A DNA stretch of 64,000 bases, taken from NCBI GenBank assembly GCA_026393475.1, contig JAPLAA010000093.1, positions 28,067-92,066 of the forward strand, written 5' to 3'. Every line of letters begins with the position of its first letter. Within the stretch, counting starts at the first letter, position 1. Of this stretch, positions 17,920 through 26,828 are shown piece by piece. The translations under genes and the position numbers were made by a program. Below the pieces are notes generated by a model. It searched no databases. It was given only the letters and a program-made list of their open reading frames with translations, and was not told where the DNA came from. Origin of the DNA: Actinomycetota bacterium (GTDB taxonomy: Bacteria; Actinomycetota; Acidimicrobiia; Acidimicrobiales; Ilumatobacteraceae).

Positions 17920-20133
17920 ATGGCAACGGTCGACCGCGTCCTTCCCTGGCGGCGGCACCAGCACGCCACCGCAGAAGAGCTCACGCCGCTGCTCACCGCG
18001 TACCGCAAGCGCCGCCCGAAGGCGTCGGTCGCCCTCATCAACCGGGCGTACGAGACCGCGTGTGAAGCGCACCGGCACCAGCTGCGCAGCAGCGGTGAGA
18101 GCTACATCAACCATCCCTTGGCCGTGGCCCGCATCGTGGCCGACATCGGGCTCGACGACATCAGCCTCGCCGCCGCGCTGCTGCACGACGCCGTCGAGGA
18201 CACCGAGATCAGCGTCGCCGACGTCGAGGCCGCGTTCGGGTCCGAGGTCGCCGCAATCGTCGACGGTGTCACCAAGCTCGAGCGACTCCAGTTCGACTCG
18301 AAGGAGGCCCAGCAGGCCGCCACGATGCGCAAGATGCTCGTGGCGATGGCCAAGGACCTGCGGGTGCTCATCATCAAGCTGGCCGATCGGTTGCACAACA
18401 TGCGCACGATCGCGGCGATGCCGAGCGAGAAGCAGCGTCGCATCGCCCAGGAGACGCTCGACATCTACGCCCCGCTGGCACACCGACTGGGCATCCAGGA
18501 ACTGCGTCAGCAGCTCGAGGACCTCGCGTTCGCATCGCTCTACCCGAAGCGTTACGCCGAGCTCGATCACCTCGTCGGTACCCGCACGCCCGAGCGCGAG
18601 GTGTACCTGGCCAAGGCGATCGCCGAGGTGCGCGGCCGGCTCAGCGAGGTCGGTATCGAGGCCGACGTCACGGGCCGTGGCAAGCACCTGTGGAGCATCT
18701 ACGAGAAGATGGTCCAGAAGGGCAAGGAGTTCGACGACATCTTCGACCTCGTCGCCGTGCGGGTCATCGTCGATTCGGTGAAGGACTGCTATGCGGCCCT
18801 CGGGTCGATCCATGGTCGGTACAAGCCGGTCGTGGGTCGGTTCAAGGACTACATCGCGATGCCCAAGTTCAACCTCTACCAGAGCTTGCACACCACGGTG
18901 ATCGGTCCCGGCGGCAAGGTGATCGAGGTGCAGATCCGCACCCGCGAGATGCACCAGCGGGCCGAGTGGGGCGTCGCTTCGCACTGGGCGTACAAGGACG
19001 AGTCGGCCACCAACGACATCGACTGGCTGAACCGGATCATCGACTGGCAGGCCGACATCAGCGACCCGGCCGCGTTCATGGAGAACCTGAAGACCGACCT
19101 CGAGCAGGACGAGGTCTTCGTGTTCACCCCGAAGGGGCGGGTCATCACGCTGCCGATCGGTGCCACGTGCGTCGACTTCGCGTATGCGGTGCACACCGAG
19201 GTCGGTCACGCGTGCATCGGCGCCAAGATCAACGGCCGTCTCGTGTCGCTCGATCACAAGCTGCGCAGCGGCGACACCTGCGAGATCTTCACCTCCAAGC
19301 TCGAGTCGGCCGCCCCGTCACGCGACTGGTTGCAGTTCGCCGTGTCGCCACGCGCGCGCAACAAGATCCGCCAGTGGTTCTCCCGCGAGCGTCGCGTCGA
19401 CATGATCGAGGCGGGTCGCGACGAGCTCACCAAGGAGTTCCGTCGCGAGGGCCTGCCGTTGCAGCGGGTGTGGAAGAGCGAGGCGATGATCTTCGAGGTC
19501 GAGGCCGCCGGGTACGGCGATCTCGACGGTCTGCTCGCTGCGATCGGCGAGAACCATGTGTCGGCACACGGGTTCTCGCAGAAGATCGCCAAGTCGTACC
19601 GCAGCGGCGACGAGGACCAGGTGTCGTCGAGCGTGCTCAACATGCGGGCCAACCGCCGGCCGAGGCGCAGCCCCGGTGTGCACGTCGAGGGGCTCGACGA
19701 CGTGCTCATCCGTCTGTCGAAGTGCTGTACACCGGTGCCTGGTGACGAGATCATCGGCTTCGTCACCCGCGGCCGCGGGGTGAGCGTGCACCGTGCCGAC
19801 TGCGCGAACGCCGAGAGCCTGATGAGCGAACAGGCCGCCCGCCTCATCGAGGTCGAGTGGGACGGCGACCAGAGCAACACCCTGTTCCGAGCTGGTGTCG
19901 AGGTGATCGCGTTCGACCGTTCGAAGCTGCTGCGCGACGTCGCCAACAGCCTGAGCGAGCAGCACGTGAACATCGTGGCGTGCTCCACGCACACCGGCAG
20001 CGACCGTGTGGCGAAGATGCGCTTCGAGTTCGAGATGGCCGACCCCTCGCACCTCGAGAGCGTGCTGCGCACCATCAAGACCATCGACGCCGTCTACGAC
20101 GCATACCGCCTGGTCCCCGGCAAGGTCGACTGA
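17920..20133 (+). CDS. rel: Bifunctional (p)ppGpp synthetase/hydrolase Rel
   Basis: A 737-aa stringent-response enzyme with all domains: HD hydrolase ([30 protein letters not shown]), synthetase with the RFKD motif of bifunctional Rel proteins plus [19 protein letters not shown] ([20 protein letters not shown]), a Zn-finger/conserved Cys region ([22 protein letters not shown]) and a C-terminal ACT domain. It makes and degrades (p)ppGpp according to ribosome state. Confidence 0.97.
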   Translation: MATVDRVLPWRRHQHATAEELTPLLTAYRKRRPKASVALINRAYETACEAHRHQLRSSGESYINHPLAVARIVADIGLDDISLAAALLHDAVEDTEISVADVEAAFGSEVAAIVDGVTKLERLQFDSKEAQQAATMRKMLVAMAKDLRVLIIKLADRLHNMRTIAAMPSEKQRRIAQETLDIYAPLAHRLGIQELRQQLEDLAFASLYPKRYAELDHLVGTRTPEREVYLAKAIAEVRGRLSEVGIEADVTGRGKHLWSIYEKMVQKGKEFDDIFDLVAVRVIVDSVKDCYAALGSIHGRYKPVVGRFKDYIAMPKFNLYQSLHTTVIGPGGKVIEVQIRTREMHQRAEWGVASHWAYKDESATNDIDWLNRIIDWQADISDPAAFMENLKTDLEQDEVFVFTPKGRVITLPIGATCVDFAYAVHTEVGHACIGAKINGRLVSLDHKLRSGDTCEIFTSKLESAAPSRDWLQFAVSPRARNKIRQWFSRERRVDMIEAGRDELTKEFRREGLPLQRVWKSEAMIFEVEAAGYGDLDGLLAAIGENHVSAHGFSQKIAKSYRSGDEDQVSSSVLNMRANRRPRRSPGVHVEGLDDVLIRLSKCCTPVPGDEIIGFVTRGRGVSVHRADCANAESLMSEQAARLIEVEWDGDQSNTLFRAGVEVIAFDRSKLLRDVANSLSEQHVNIVACSTHTGSDRVAKMRFEFEMADPSHLESVLRTIKTIDAVYDAYRLVPGKVD

Positions 20134-20147
20134 GCGAGGCCGATCGT

Positions 20148-20163
20148 CGGACCTGTGGGTCCG
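20148..20163. terminator. Hairpin between convergent rel and PPOX genes
   Basis: CGGACC-TGTG-GGTCCG is a perfect 6-bp stem with a tetraloop in the 31-base gap between two converging genes. No T-tract. Confidence 0.4.
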
Positions 20164-20164
20164 G

Positions 20165-20596
20165 TCAGGTCGTTGCGTCGGGCCACATGCCGTAGGCCCG
20201 TTCCGGGTGCAGGCGCACGACGAGGCGGCGGTCGCGCACCATTGCGGCGCGGTACTCCGACCAGTCCGGGTGTTCGCCCGACAGGCTCCGGTACAGCTCC
20301 ACGAGTTCGTCGACGGTGGCGTCGTCAGGGTCGGCCGCGACCGGGCTCAGGTCGACGGTGCCCTCGATGACGACGTAGGCCCAGAAGTCGGCGCGGTTCA
20401 CGTGCAGCGACGCACGAGGATCGCGCTGCAGGTTCGGGTACTTGGCCCGATCGGCCGTGATCGAGATCCGTGCGATGCCGTCGGGGCCGACGGCAGCGAC
20501 GATGTTCGACGACTGCGGCCGGCCGTCGCGCTTGAGGGTGATGAGGACGGCCTGACGGACGTCGGTCAGATGGCGAAGCGCAGCGGTGAGTTCCAT
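20165..20596 (-). CDS. PPOX-class flavin/F420-dependent oxidoreductase
   Basis: A 143-aa split-barrel protein. The ATG at 20594-20596 ([10 protein letters not shown]) gives a normal family length; the longer open frame upstream is shadow of the next gene. Seen: the family pattern [43 protein letters not shown] and [11 protein letters not shown]. Known of the class: FMN or F420-binding reductases on varied substrates; actinobacterial members often use F420. Substrate unknown. Confidence 0.82.
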   Translation of the reverse strand: MELTAALRHLTDVRQAVLITLKRDGRPQSSNIVAAVGPDGIARISITADRAKYPNLQRDPRASLHVNRADFWAYVVIEGTVDLSPVAADPDDATVDELVELYRSLSGEHPDWSEYRAAMVRDRRLVVRLHPERAYGMWPDATT

Positions 20597-20672
20597 GAGG
20601 TCACCAACCGCCACACCGCCATCGGTGTTCCGCCGGATGACCAGAGTCGACTGAGCGGTGCGCTGCGATCGG

Positions 20673-20678
20673 TACCCT
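20673..20678 (+). promoter_or_regulatory. -10-like box TACCCT before the atypical SDR
   Basis: TACCCT is 8 bases before the GTG at 20687. This supports starting the atypical SDR gene at 20687. Confidence 0.45.
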
Positions 20679-20686
20679 GCTCGGTC

Positions 20687-22234
20687 GTGGTGGAGGGATT
20701 CGACGAGCGGGTGGCGGCGGCGCTGGAGCTGCTCGACGAGATCGTGGCCGACCGCGACCTGCTGCAGACGCTGCCGTTGGAGGTGCGCACCCGGTTGCTC
20801 AGCGCGGCCGGTGACGTGTACGAGCCTGACATCATCCGGCGTCGCAAGCAGATCAAGGCCCAGCGTCGCGAGCACAAGAACCGTCGGGCCGAGCTCGACC
20901 AGGACGCGCTGTCGGAGACCGGCATCAGATCGCTGCGCGCCAAGCCGGTGTTCACCACACCCGACGCGTTCGCCCCGCTGGCGGTCGAGCCCGACCAGAT
21001 CGCCGACGACGAGGTCCTCACGGCCGATGAGGAACGGCGTCGTTCGCACGAGCCGCAGCACTGCTACGTGTGCAAGCAGCAGTACACCGAGATCGACGAC
21101 TTCTACGACCAGATGTGCCCCACGTGCGCAGCGTTCAACTTCGCGAAACGGTCGGAGACGGCCGATCTGACCGGCCGCGTCGCCCTGCTCACCGGCGGGC
21201 GGGTGAAGATCGGGTACCAGGCCGGCATCAAGCTGCTCCGGGCGGGGGCACGACTGATCGTCACCACACGGTTCCCTCGCGACTCGGCCCTCCGGTATGC
21301 GGCGGAACCCGACTTCGACGAGTGGGGTCACCGGCTCGAGATCTTCGGCCTCGACCTGCGCCACACACCGAGCGTCGAGGCGTTCTGCTCGCACCTCCTG
21401 GCCACGCTCGACCGGCTCGACTTCATCGTCAACAACGCATGCCAGACCGTGCGTCGCCCGCCCGACTTCTACCGGCACATGATGGACCTCGAGGCGGCGG
21501 CGCTCGTCGACCTCCCACCGAAGGTGCACGCGCTGCTCGGCGCCTACGAAGGGCTGCGGCGCACCGAGATGCTCTCGATCGGCCCCGAGTCGACAACCAA
21601 CGCGCCGGTGCTCCCCGTGGCGGTGCCCGGTCTCGTCCACGCAGCACAGCTGTCGCAGGCGCCGCTGCTCGACGAAGACGTCGGCGGGGGAGCGCTGTTC
21701 CCCGAAGGCCGGCTCGACCAGGATCTCCAACAGATCGACCTGCGCGACCGCAACTCGTGGCGGCTCACGCTCGCCGAGGTGTCGTCGGTGGAGTTGCTCG
21801 AGGCCCAACTCGTGAACGCCGTCGCGCCGTTCGTGCTGAACGCCCGGCTGAAGCCGCTCATGCTGCGCACGCCCGAACGCGACAAGCACATCGTCAACGT
21901 GTCGGCGGTGGAGGGGCAGTTCTACCGGCGCCTCAAGACCACCCGGCATCCGCACACGAACATGGCCAAGGCGGCGCTCAACATGATGACGCGCACGTCG
22001 GCAGCCGACTACCAGGCCGACGGCATCCACATGAACAGCGTCGACACCGGGTGGGTGAGCGACGAGGACCCGCTGCACATCGCCGAACGCAAGCAGGCCG
22101 AGCAACGCTTCCACCCGCCGCTCGACATCGTCGACGGCGCGGCCCGCATCGTCGACCCGATCATCGACGGGTTCAACACCGGCACCCACGTGTGGGGCCA
22201 GTTCCTGAAGGACTACCGGCCCACCGACTGGTAG
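20687..22234 (+). CDS. Atypical SDR-fold protein with N-terminal CxxC-x14-CxxC module
   Basis: A 515-aa protein I cannot place in a named family. Residues 1-110 are helical and charged. Cys126, 129, 144 and 147 form CYVC-x14-CPTC, a likely zinc ribbon. A Rossmann domain starts near residue 160 ([18 protein letters not shown]), with TGGRVKIG instead of the usual TGxxxGIG. NNA (in DFIVNNACQ) and the Ser strand (NVSAVEG) are present, but where classical SDRs have YxxxK there is TNMAK, so the catalytic Tyr is missing. An insertion of about 120 residues separates NNA from the Ser strand. It ends convergent with a small membrane protein gene. Confidence 0.75.
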   Translation: MVEGFDERVAAALELLDEIVADRDLLQTLPLEVRTRLLSAAGDVYEPDIIRRRKQIKAQRREHKNRRAELDQDALSETGIRSLRAKPVFTTPDAFAPLAVEPDQIADDEVLTADEERRRSHEPQHCYVCKQQYTEIDDFYDQMCPTCAAFNFAKRSETADLTGRVALLTGGRVKIGYQAGIKLLRAGARLIVTTRFPRDSALRYAAEPDFDEWGHRLEIFGLDLRHTPSVEAFCSHLLATLDRLDFIVNNACQTVRRPPDFYRHMMDLEAAALVDLPPKVHALLGAYEGLRRTEMLSIGPESTTNAPVLPVAVPGLVHAAQLSQAPLLDEDVGGGALFPEGRLDQDLQQIDLRDRNSWRLTLAEVSSVELLEAQLVNAVAPFVLNARLKPLMLRTPERDKHIVNVSAVEGQFYRRLKTTRHPHTNMAKAALNMMTRTSAADYQADGIHMNSVDTGWVSDEDPLHIAERKQAEQRFHPPLDIVDGAARIVDPIIDGFNTGTHVWGQFLKDYRPTDW

Positions 22235-22268
22235 CCGGCGGGCCAGGCGGTGTCGTCGGGCGGTGTCG

Positions 22269-22559
22269 TCAGGCGGCGACGTGACCGGCGACGGACTCCG
22301 AGGGCTTCGACTCGACCTTCGATTCGACCTTGGCGGCCACATCGGACACCTTGTCGGCGGCGGTCTCCACCGCGGTGACGGCCGCATCGGCGGCGGAGTC
22401 CTTCGTCGTGACGATCGCGTCCGCGAGCCGCTGGGTGTGCTCGCCCTTGGTGACGCGGGACGCTCTCTGGCGAACGGTCCGACGCTGCTCGTCGGTCATG
22501 CTGGAAGCGATTGCGAAACCTGCGGCAGCGCCGCCGAGGAACATCAGTGACTTGATCAT
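22269..22559 (-). CDS. Small membrane-anchored hypothetical protein
   Basis: A 96-aa protein starting at the ATG at 22557-22559. One N-terminal hydrophobic segment (MIKSLMFLGGAAAGFAIAS) is followed by an Ala/Val/Lys/Asp-rich helical tail (ADAIVTTKDSAADAAVTAV). No family recognised. The layout, glycine-rich helix then HTQRLADAI-type helix, resembles the protein at 32677-33075. Probably held at the membrane with its tail in the cytoplasm. Confidence 0.6.
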   Translation of the reverse strand: MIKSLMFLGGAAAGFAIASSMTDEQRRTVRQRASRVTKGEHTQRLADAIVTTKDSAADAAVTAVETAADKVSDVAAKVESKVESKPSESVAGHVAA

Positions 22560-22696
22560 GACGATCCGGTACCCCTCGCTCGTGAGGAGCAAACGGGCGG
22601 GGAGTGGTCGTGGGGTGGTCGAGCGTCACGTCCGATCGACGAGCTCTGCCCGGGCGCCGGTTGTGACGACGAGCGAGGGTCGCCATCCTGGGAACC

Positions 22697-23452
22697 GTGC
22701 AAATGACGGCGGTGCGGGACACCTGGATCCCACCCGTCGACAAGCCGGCGTTCCGCGAAGGCGTGCGGGCGATGATGCCCATGTCGCTCGCCATCACCGT
22801 GTGGGGTGTGGTGACCGGCGTGGCCATGGCGAACCAGGGCATGTCGGTGCCCATCGGCCTGCTGATGACCTTCACGGTGTTCGCCGGGTCGGCCCAACTC
22901 GCCGTGCTGCCGCTGCTCGCCGTCCGCGCACCCCTTCCCGTCGTGTGGGCCACGGCGCTGGTGGTGAACCTGCGGTTCGTGATCTTCGCGGCGAGCAGCC
23001 GTCGCTCGTTCGTCGATCTCACGCTGCGCCAGCGGATCCTCGCCGGCTACCTGAACGGCGACCTCGGGTTCGCGTTGTTCTCGCAGCGCTTCGCCGACGA
23101 CCCCGACCGCGGGTCGCCGGTGCAGTGGGGGTACTTCTACGGTGGCGCCCTCGTCAACTGGGTCGTCTGGCAGGCGGCGTCGGTGGCGGGCATCGTGCTC
23201 GGCGGGTTCGCCCCCGAGGAGTGGGGCCTCGAGCTCGCCGCCTACCTGGCGCTCACCGCCGTGCTCGTGCCGATGTGTGTGAAGTTCCCGGCCATCGCCG
23301 GTGTCGCCGTCGCCATCGTCGTGTCCGTGGTGACCGTCGATCTCCCGATGCGGCTCGGCCTGCTGGTCGCCGTCGTCGCCGGCGTGACCGTCGCGATGCT
23401 GGCCGAACACCTCCATGGCCGGCACGCACGCCGGCGGGAGTCGACGATCTGA
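22697..23452 (+). CDS. azlC: AzlC family branched-chain amino acid exporter subunit
   Basis: A 251-aa polytopic protein with about six hydrophobic segments. AzlC features: FREGVRAMMPMSLAITVWGVVTGVAM and FTVFAGSAQLAVLPLL, VVNLRFVIFAASSRR. With AzlD it forms a small exporter; family members move branched-chain or other amino acids outward. GTG start at 22697 or ATG at 22703. The stop overlaps the azlD ATG by one base. Confidence 0.88.
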   Translation: MQMTAVRDTWIPPVDKPAFREGVRAMMPMSLAITVWGVVTGVAMANQGMSVPIGLLMTFTVFAGSAQLAVLPLLAVRAPLPVVWATALVVNLRFVIFAASSRRSFVDLTLRQRILAGYLNGDLGFALFSQRFADDPDRGSPVQWGYFYGGALVNWVVWQAASVAGIVLGGFAPEEWGLELAAYLALTAVLVPMCVKFPAIAGVAVAIVVSVVTVDLPMRLGLLVAVVAGVTVAMLAEHLHGRHARRRESTI

Positions 23453-23784
23453 TGGGCCTCCACCATTGGCCGTACATGCTCGCCGCCATCGCCGGGCTCA
23501 CCATCGTCACGGTCGCGACGCGGGCCAGCTTCTTCATGCTGCCGGCGCAGGTGCAGCTGCCGGCCCGGGTGGAGCGGGCGCTTCGATACGCGCCGGCGTG
23601 CGCGCTCGCCGCCATCGTCGCTCCTGGCGTGCTCACCCGCGATCACGACATCGCGATCGGGTGGGGCAACGACCAGATGTGGGCGCTGATCATCGCCGCC
23701 GCTGTCTATGCGAAGACGCGGAACATGATCGTGATGATGACCGTCGGCATGGGCGTGTTCACGTTCCTGCGACTCGTGGTCTGA
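23452..23784 (+). CDS. azlD: AzlD domain-containing protein
   Basis: A 110-aa partner of AzlC with three to four membrane helices; family segments are ATRASFFMLPA, VERALRYAPACALAAIVAP and KTRNMIVMMTVGMGVF. The one-base overlap with azlC implies coupled translation and a fixed stoichiometry. Confidence 0.88.
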   Translation: MGLHHWPYMLAAIAGLTIVTVATRASFFMLPAQVQLPARVERALRYAPACALAAIVAPGVLTRDHDIAIGWGNDQMWALIIAAAVYAKTRNMIVMMTVGMGVFTFLRLVV

Positions 23785-23787
23785 GGC

Positions 23788-23816
23788 GACGGCGCCGCTA
23801 GGGCGCCGCGGCCGTC
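23788..23816. terminator. GC-rich hairpin between convergent azlD and SDR genes
   Basis: GACGGC pairs with GCCGTC and GGCGCC with GGCGCC around a GCTA-like loop, with a small internal bulge. It fills the gap between two converging genes and touches the last codon of the SDR. Confidence 0.45.
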
Positions 23817-24585
23817 AGAACCGCCCGCCGTCGACCAGGAAGTGCTGGGCCGTGCAGGCCGCGCCGTCGTCGGCGGCCAGGAACAGCACCATCTGCGCGA
23901 ACTCGTCGGGCAGGATGCGCCGCTTGATCGCCTGGTCGCGCATCGTGCCGGCCTCGCCCTCCGGCGTCCACCACTTGGCCAGCTGACGTTCCGTCGGCAC
24001 CCAGCCCGGCATCACCGTGTTCACCCGCACGCCGTGCGGGCCGAAGGTGCGGGCCATCGTGCGGGTGATGCCCTCGACGGCCGACTTGGCGATCGCGTAC
24101 CCGGGGAACATGTCCTCCTGCATCAGGTAGCTGCTCGACCCGATGTTGACGATCGAACCGTCGCCCGCCTCGAGCATCGCTGGGGCGAGCGCCTGGATCG
24201 CGAAGAAGTAGTGGCGCAGGTTCGTGTTGATCCGGTCGTCGAAGTACTCGACGGTCATGTCGCGCCAGTCGTGACGATCATCGTTGGCAGCGTTGTTGAC
24301 GAGCACACCGATCGAGCCGAGCTGCAGGGTCGCCTCGACGCACGCGGCGCGCAGAGCGTCGATGTCGAGCAGGTCGACCTCGAAGAACACCGGCGTGTGA
24401 GCAGCCTCGGCGGCCCTGCACCGGTCGATCGTCGCCTGGGCAGCGGCGGCGTCGCGGTCGACGAACGCGACCTTCGAACCCTGGCGGGCGAACTGCTCGA
24501 CGAGTGCGCTACCGATGCCGGCCGCGCCGCCCGTGATGAAGACGCCGCGGTCGACGAGCGAGGGGTAGGAGGCGTAGCGAGTCAC
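23815..24585 (-). CDS. Short-chain dehydrogenase/reductase, canonical
   Basis: A 256-aa classical SDR. GTG start at 24583-24585. Seen: cofactor motif TGGAAGIG (residues about 18-25), VDRD at the end of strand 2, suggesting NAD(H) preference, NNAAN, the catalytic Ser in GSSSYL, and Tyr-x3-Lys in YAIAK. Substrate unknown. It lies 25 bases downstream of the heliorhodopsin gene on the same strand, so they are probably one transcript, though whether it acts on anything linked to the rhodopsin cannot be told. Confidence 0.88.
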   Translation of the reverse strand: MTRYASYPSLVDRGVFITGGAAGIGSALVEQFARQGSKVAFVDRDAAAAQATIDRCRAAEAAHTPVFFEVDLLDIDALRAACVEATLQLGSIGVLVNNAANDDRHDWRDMTVEYFDDRINTNLRHYFFAIQALAPAMLEAGDGSIVNIGSSSYLMQEDMFPGYAIAKSAVEGITRTMARTFGPHGVRVNTVMPGWVPTERQLAKWWTPEGEAGTMRDQAIKRRILPDEFAQMVLFLAADDGAACTAQHFLVDGGRF

Positions 24586-24610
24586 GAGGAGAGTGTGGCG
24601 GTGACCGGGC

Positions 24611-25375
24611 TCAGTCGGCGAGCGAACCGCCGAAGATCTGCCACGCCAGGATCGACTTCGCGCCCAGGCTGAGCACCAGGTACACCTTCTCGCCGTACAC
24701 GTAGTCGGACCAGCGCCCGACACCCCGGTACTGCAGCCACTGGTTCAGGCCGAAGCTGAAGAAGAAGATGAACTGGGTGACGAAGATGCCGTAGACGAAC
24801 CCGGGGACGGTGTCGGCGCCGAACACGTTGATCGCGATCGCGACCCACGGAGCGAGGCCGGCGACGGTGCCGAACCAGAAGGCGATCATGGTGGTCGACT
24901 CGCGGCCGGGCGGGTTCATCCGCTCCTGCAGCCAGCCGAACAGGATCATCGCCACGTTCGCACCGGCGATCGCCACGATGCCGGTGATGTCGGTGATGCC
25001 GCTGTACGACCCGATCAGCAGCACCATCAACGTGGCGCTGAACGAGTACTCCACCCAGCGGAATCGGTTGATGCCGCCGCGCAGGTCGCGTTCGTAGGTG
25101 TCGCGAGCCACCGTTGCGGTCACCAGGTGGTCGATGGCTGCCAGGCAGAGGAACACCGCGATCGCCACGCCGATGCGAACGTCGAACAGGCCGTTCGGTT
25201 CCGTGAGCCGGGTGCCGGGAGGGCCGTCGGGGAAGGTGGACGTCACCGTGATCGCGAAGTCGCTGGCGAGGACGAGCACGGCGACGGCCTGCACGAAATG
25301 GAGCACGGTCAACCCGAGGTTCCAGGTGCGCAGGTTCGCGAGTCGTGTCGGGGTGGTGCCAGTGGCGTCTGTCAT
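24611..25375 (-). CDS. Heliorhodopsin
   Basis: A 254-aa seven-helix retinal protein of the heliorhodopsin family, distinct from type-1 and type-2 rhodopsins and inserted with the N-terminus in the cytoplasm. Seen: RTWNLGLTVLHFVQAVAVLV in helix A with His26; His83 in helix B; Glu109 in RWVEYS, the expected Schiff-base counterion; LQERMNPPGRES between helices D and E; FWFGTVAGLAPWVAI; FGLNQWLQYRGVGRW; and the retinal-binding Lys240 in GAKSILAWQIF of helix G. These match the residues known from the characterised member 48C12 (His23, His80, Glu107, Lys241). Light-driven ion pumping is generally absent in the family; sensing, transport or enzyme regulation has been proposed. No retinal-synthesis gene is in the window. 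Confidence 0.95.
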   Translation of the reverse strand: MTDATGTTPTRLANLRTWNLGLTVLHFVQAVAVLVLASDFAITVTSTFPDGPPGTRLTEPNGLFDVRIGVAIAVFLCLAAIDHLVTATVARDTYERDLRGGINRFRWVEYSFSATLMVLLIGSYSGITDITGIVAIAGANVAMILFGWLQERMNPPGRESTTMIAFWFGTVAGLAPWVAIAINVFGADTVPGFVYGIFVTQFIFFFSFGLNQWLQYRGVGRWSDYVYGEKVYLVLSLGAKSILAWQIFGGSLAD

Positions 25376-25381
25376 GCCTGC

Positions 25382-25406
25382 ACAGTGCCCGAGATCGGGT
25401 CCCGAT
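25382..25406 (-). promoter_or_regulatory. Putative promoter and operator of the heliorhodopsin gene
   Basis: On the minus strand CACTGT (25387 to 25382) stands exactly 6 bases before the ATG, a one-mismatch version of the TAnnnT boxes elsewhere in the window. Just upstream is the palindrome ATCGGG-T-CCCGAT (25394-25406), where a repressor or activator site would sit between -10 and -35. The regulator is unknown. Confidence 0.35.
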
Positions 25407-25539
25407 GTCGCGTCCTGCGCTCAAACGTGACATGAATCCGGCGGTCGAGAGCGTGCCGCGGGTCGCTCGGCGGGCATCGGCTCGCCTCGGCTCGGGCCCT
25501 GGTCAGCGGTATTCCCGGGGCCGGGGGAGGGGGCGCCGG

Positions 25540-25545
25540 TAGGAT
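25540..25545 (+). promoter_or_regulatory. -10-like box TAGGAT before hisS
   Basis: TAGGAT is 8 bases before the hisS GTG, predicting a leader of one or two bases for hisS-aspS. Confidence 0.45.
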
Positions 25546-25553
25546 CGACGACC

Positions 25554-26828
25554 GTGCCAGAGTTCCAGACCAGCCCCGGGATGCGCGACATCCTGCCGCC
25601 CGAATCGGCCCGTTGGCGCCGATTCGTGCACGTCTTCGCCGACGTGGCGGAGCGGGCCGGTTACGGCCAGGTCATCTCCCCGCTGCTCGAGGACCTCGGT
25701 GTGTTCCAACGTCTCGGTGCCGCCACCGACGTGGTCACCAAGGAGATGTACGACTTCGTCGACAAGGGCGGCCGCCACATCGCGTTGCGGCCCGAGCTGA
25801 CGGCCTCCGTCTGTCGGGCGTTCGTGCAGCACCGGCCCGCCACCCCGTGGAAGGTCTGGTACACCGGCTCGCAGTTCCGTTACGAGAAGCCCCAGCGTGG
25901 GCGATATCGCCAGTTCGACCAGGTGGGCATCGAGGTGCTCGGCGCCACCGACCCGTACCTGGACGTCGAGGTCATCGCGCTCGGCTGGGAGTTCTACCGG
26001 GCCCTCGGTCTGCAACAGGTCGACCTGCTGCTCAACAGCCTCGGAGAACCCGACGACCGCGCCCGCTACGTCGCCGCGCTCGATGCTCACTTCCGGGCCA
26101 ACCTCGACGCGCTGAGCCCCGAGAGCCAGGTCACGCTCGACAAGAACCCGCTGCGGGTGCTCGATTCCAAGCGGGGCCAGGACGCGCCGATCGTCGCCGC
26201 GGCGCCGCGCATCGCCGACTTCTACAGCGACGAGGCGGGTGCCCACTTCGAGGCGGTGCAGGCGGGCCTCACGGCGCTCGGCATCCCGTTCACGATCGAC
26301 GCCAAGCTCGTGCGCGGTCTCGACTACTACCGCTACACCACCTTCGAGTACCAGGGTGGCACGCTCGATTCGGCGCAGAACGCGCTCGGCGGCGGCGGCC
26401 GCTACGACGGGCTGATCGAGTCGCTCGGCGGCCCGGCGACGCCCGGCGTCGGCTTCGCCCTCGGACTCGACCGCACCCTGCTGGCATGCGACGACGAGGG
26501 CGTGTTCGCCGCGCCGTCCACCGCAGTCGACGTCTTCGTCGTCGACACCACCGGCGGGCTCGAGGCGCTGCGGATCACCGCCGAGTTGCGCGAGGCCGGA
26601 CTGTCGTCCGACCGAGCGTTCGACAACCGCAGCATGAAGAGCCAGATGAAGGCCGCCGACCGAAGCGGCGCCGCCTACGCAGTCATCATCGGCACCGACG
26701 AACTCGATGCCGGCACCGTCGTCGTGCGCCCCCTGCGGGCCGACTACGACCCCGCCACCGGAGCGGGTGGCCAACAGGCCATCAACCGGAACGATCTCCT
26801 CCCACACCTGCAGAAAGTCCTGTCATGA
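25554..26828 (+). CDS. hisS: Histidine-tRNA ligase
   Basis: A 424-aa class II synthetase. Seen: MRDILPPESARWR, motif 2 WYTGSQFRYEKPQRGRYRQF, the histidine-specific LVRGLDYYRYTTFEY, and LGGGGRYDGLIESLGG before motif 3 GVGFALGLDRTLL; a C-terminal anticodon-binding domain follows. Charges tRNA-His. It overlaps aspS by 4 bases. Confidence 0.97.
   Translation: MPEFQTSPGMRDILPPESARWRRFVHVFADVAERAGYGQVISPLLEDLGVFQRLGAATDVVTKEMYDFVDKGGRHIALRPELTASVCRAFVQHRPATPWKVWYTGSQFRYEKPQRGRYRQFDQVGIEVLGATDPYLDVEVIALGWEFYRALGLQQVDLLLNSLGEPDDRARYVAALDAHFRANLDALSPESQVTLDKNPLRVLDSKRGQDAPIVAAAPRIADFYSDEAGAHFEAVQAGLTALGIPFTIDAKLVRGLDYYRYTTFEYQGGTLDSAQNALGGGGRYDGLIESLGGPATPGVGFALGLDRTLLACDDEGVFAAPSTAVDVFVVDTTGGLEALRITAELREAGLSSDRAFDNRSMKSQMKAADRSGAAYAVIIGTDELDAGTVVVRPLRADYDPATGAGGQQAINRNDLLPHLQKVLS

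Noticed and set aside
22240..22270. Short direct repeat GGCGGTGTCGTC twice
   Set aside because: Only 13 bases each, adjacent, at the tail of two genes; likely chance in GC-rich sequence.
24611..25375. Type-1 (proton-pump) rhodopsin
   Set aside because: The helix C motif is RWVEYS with a Glu counterion and no DTD/DTE-type pump triad; helix order and ends fit heliorhodopsin.
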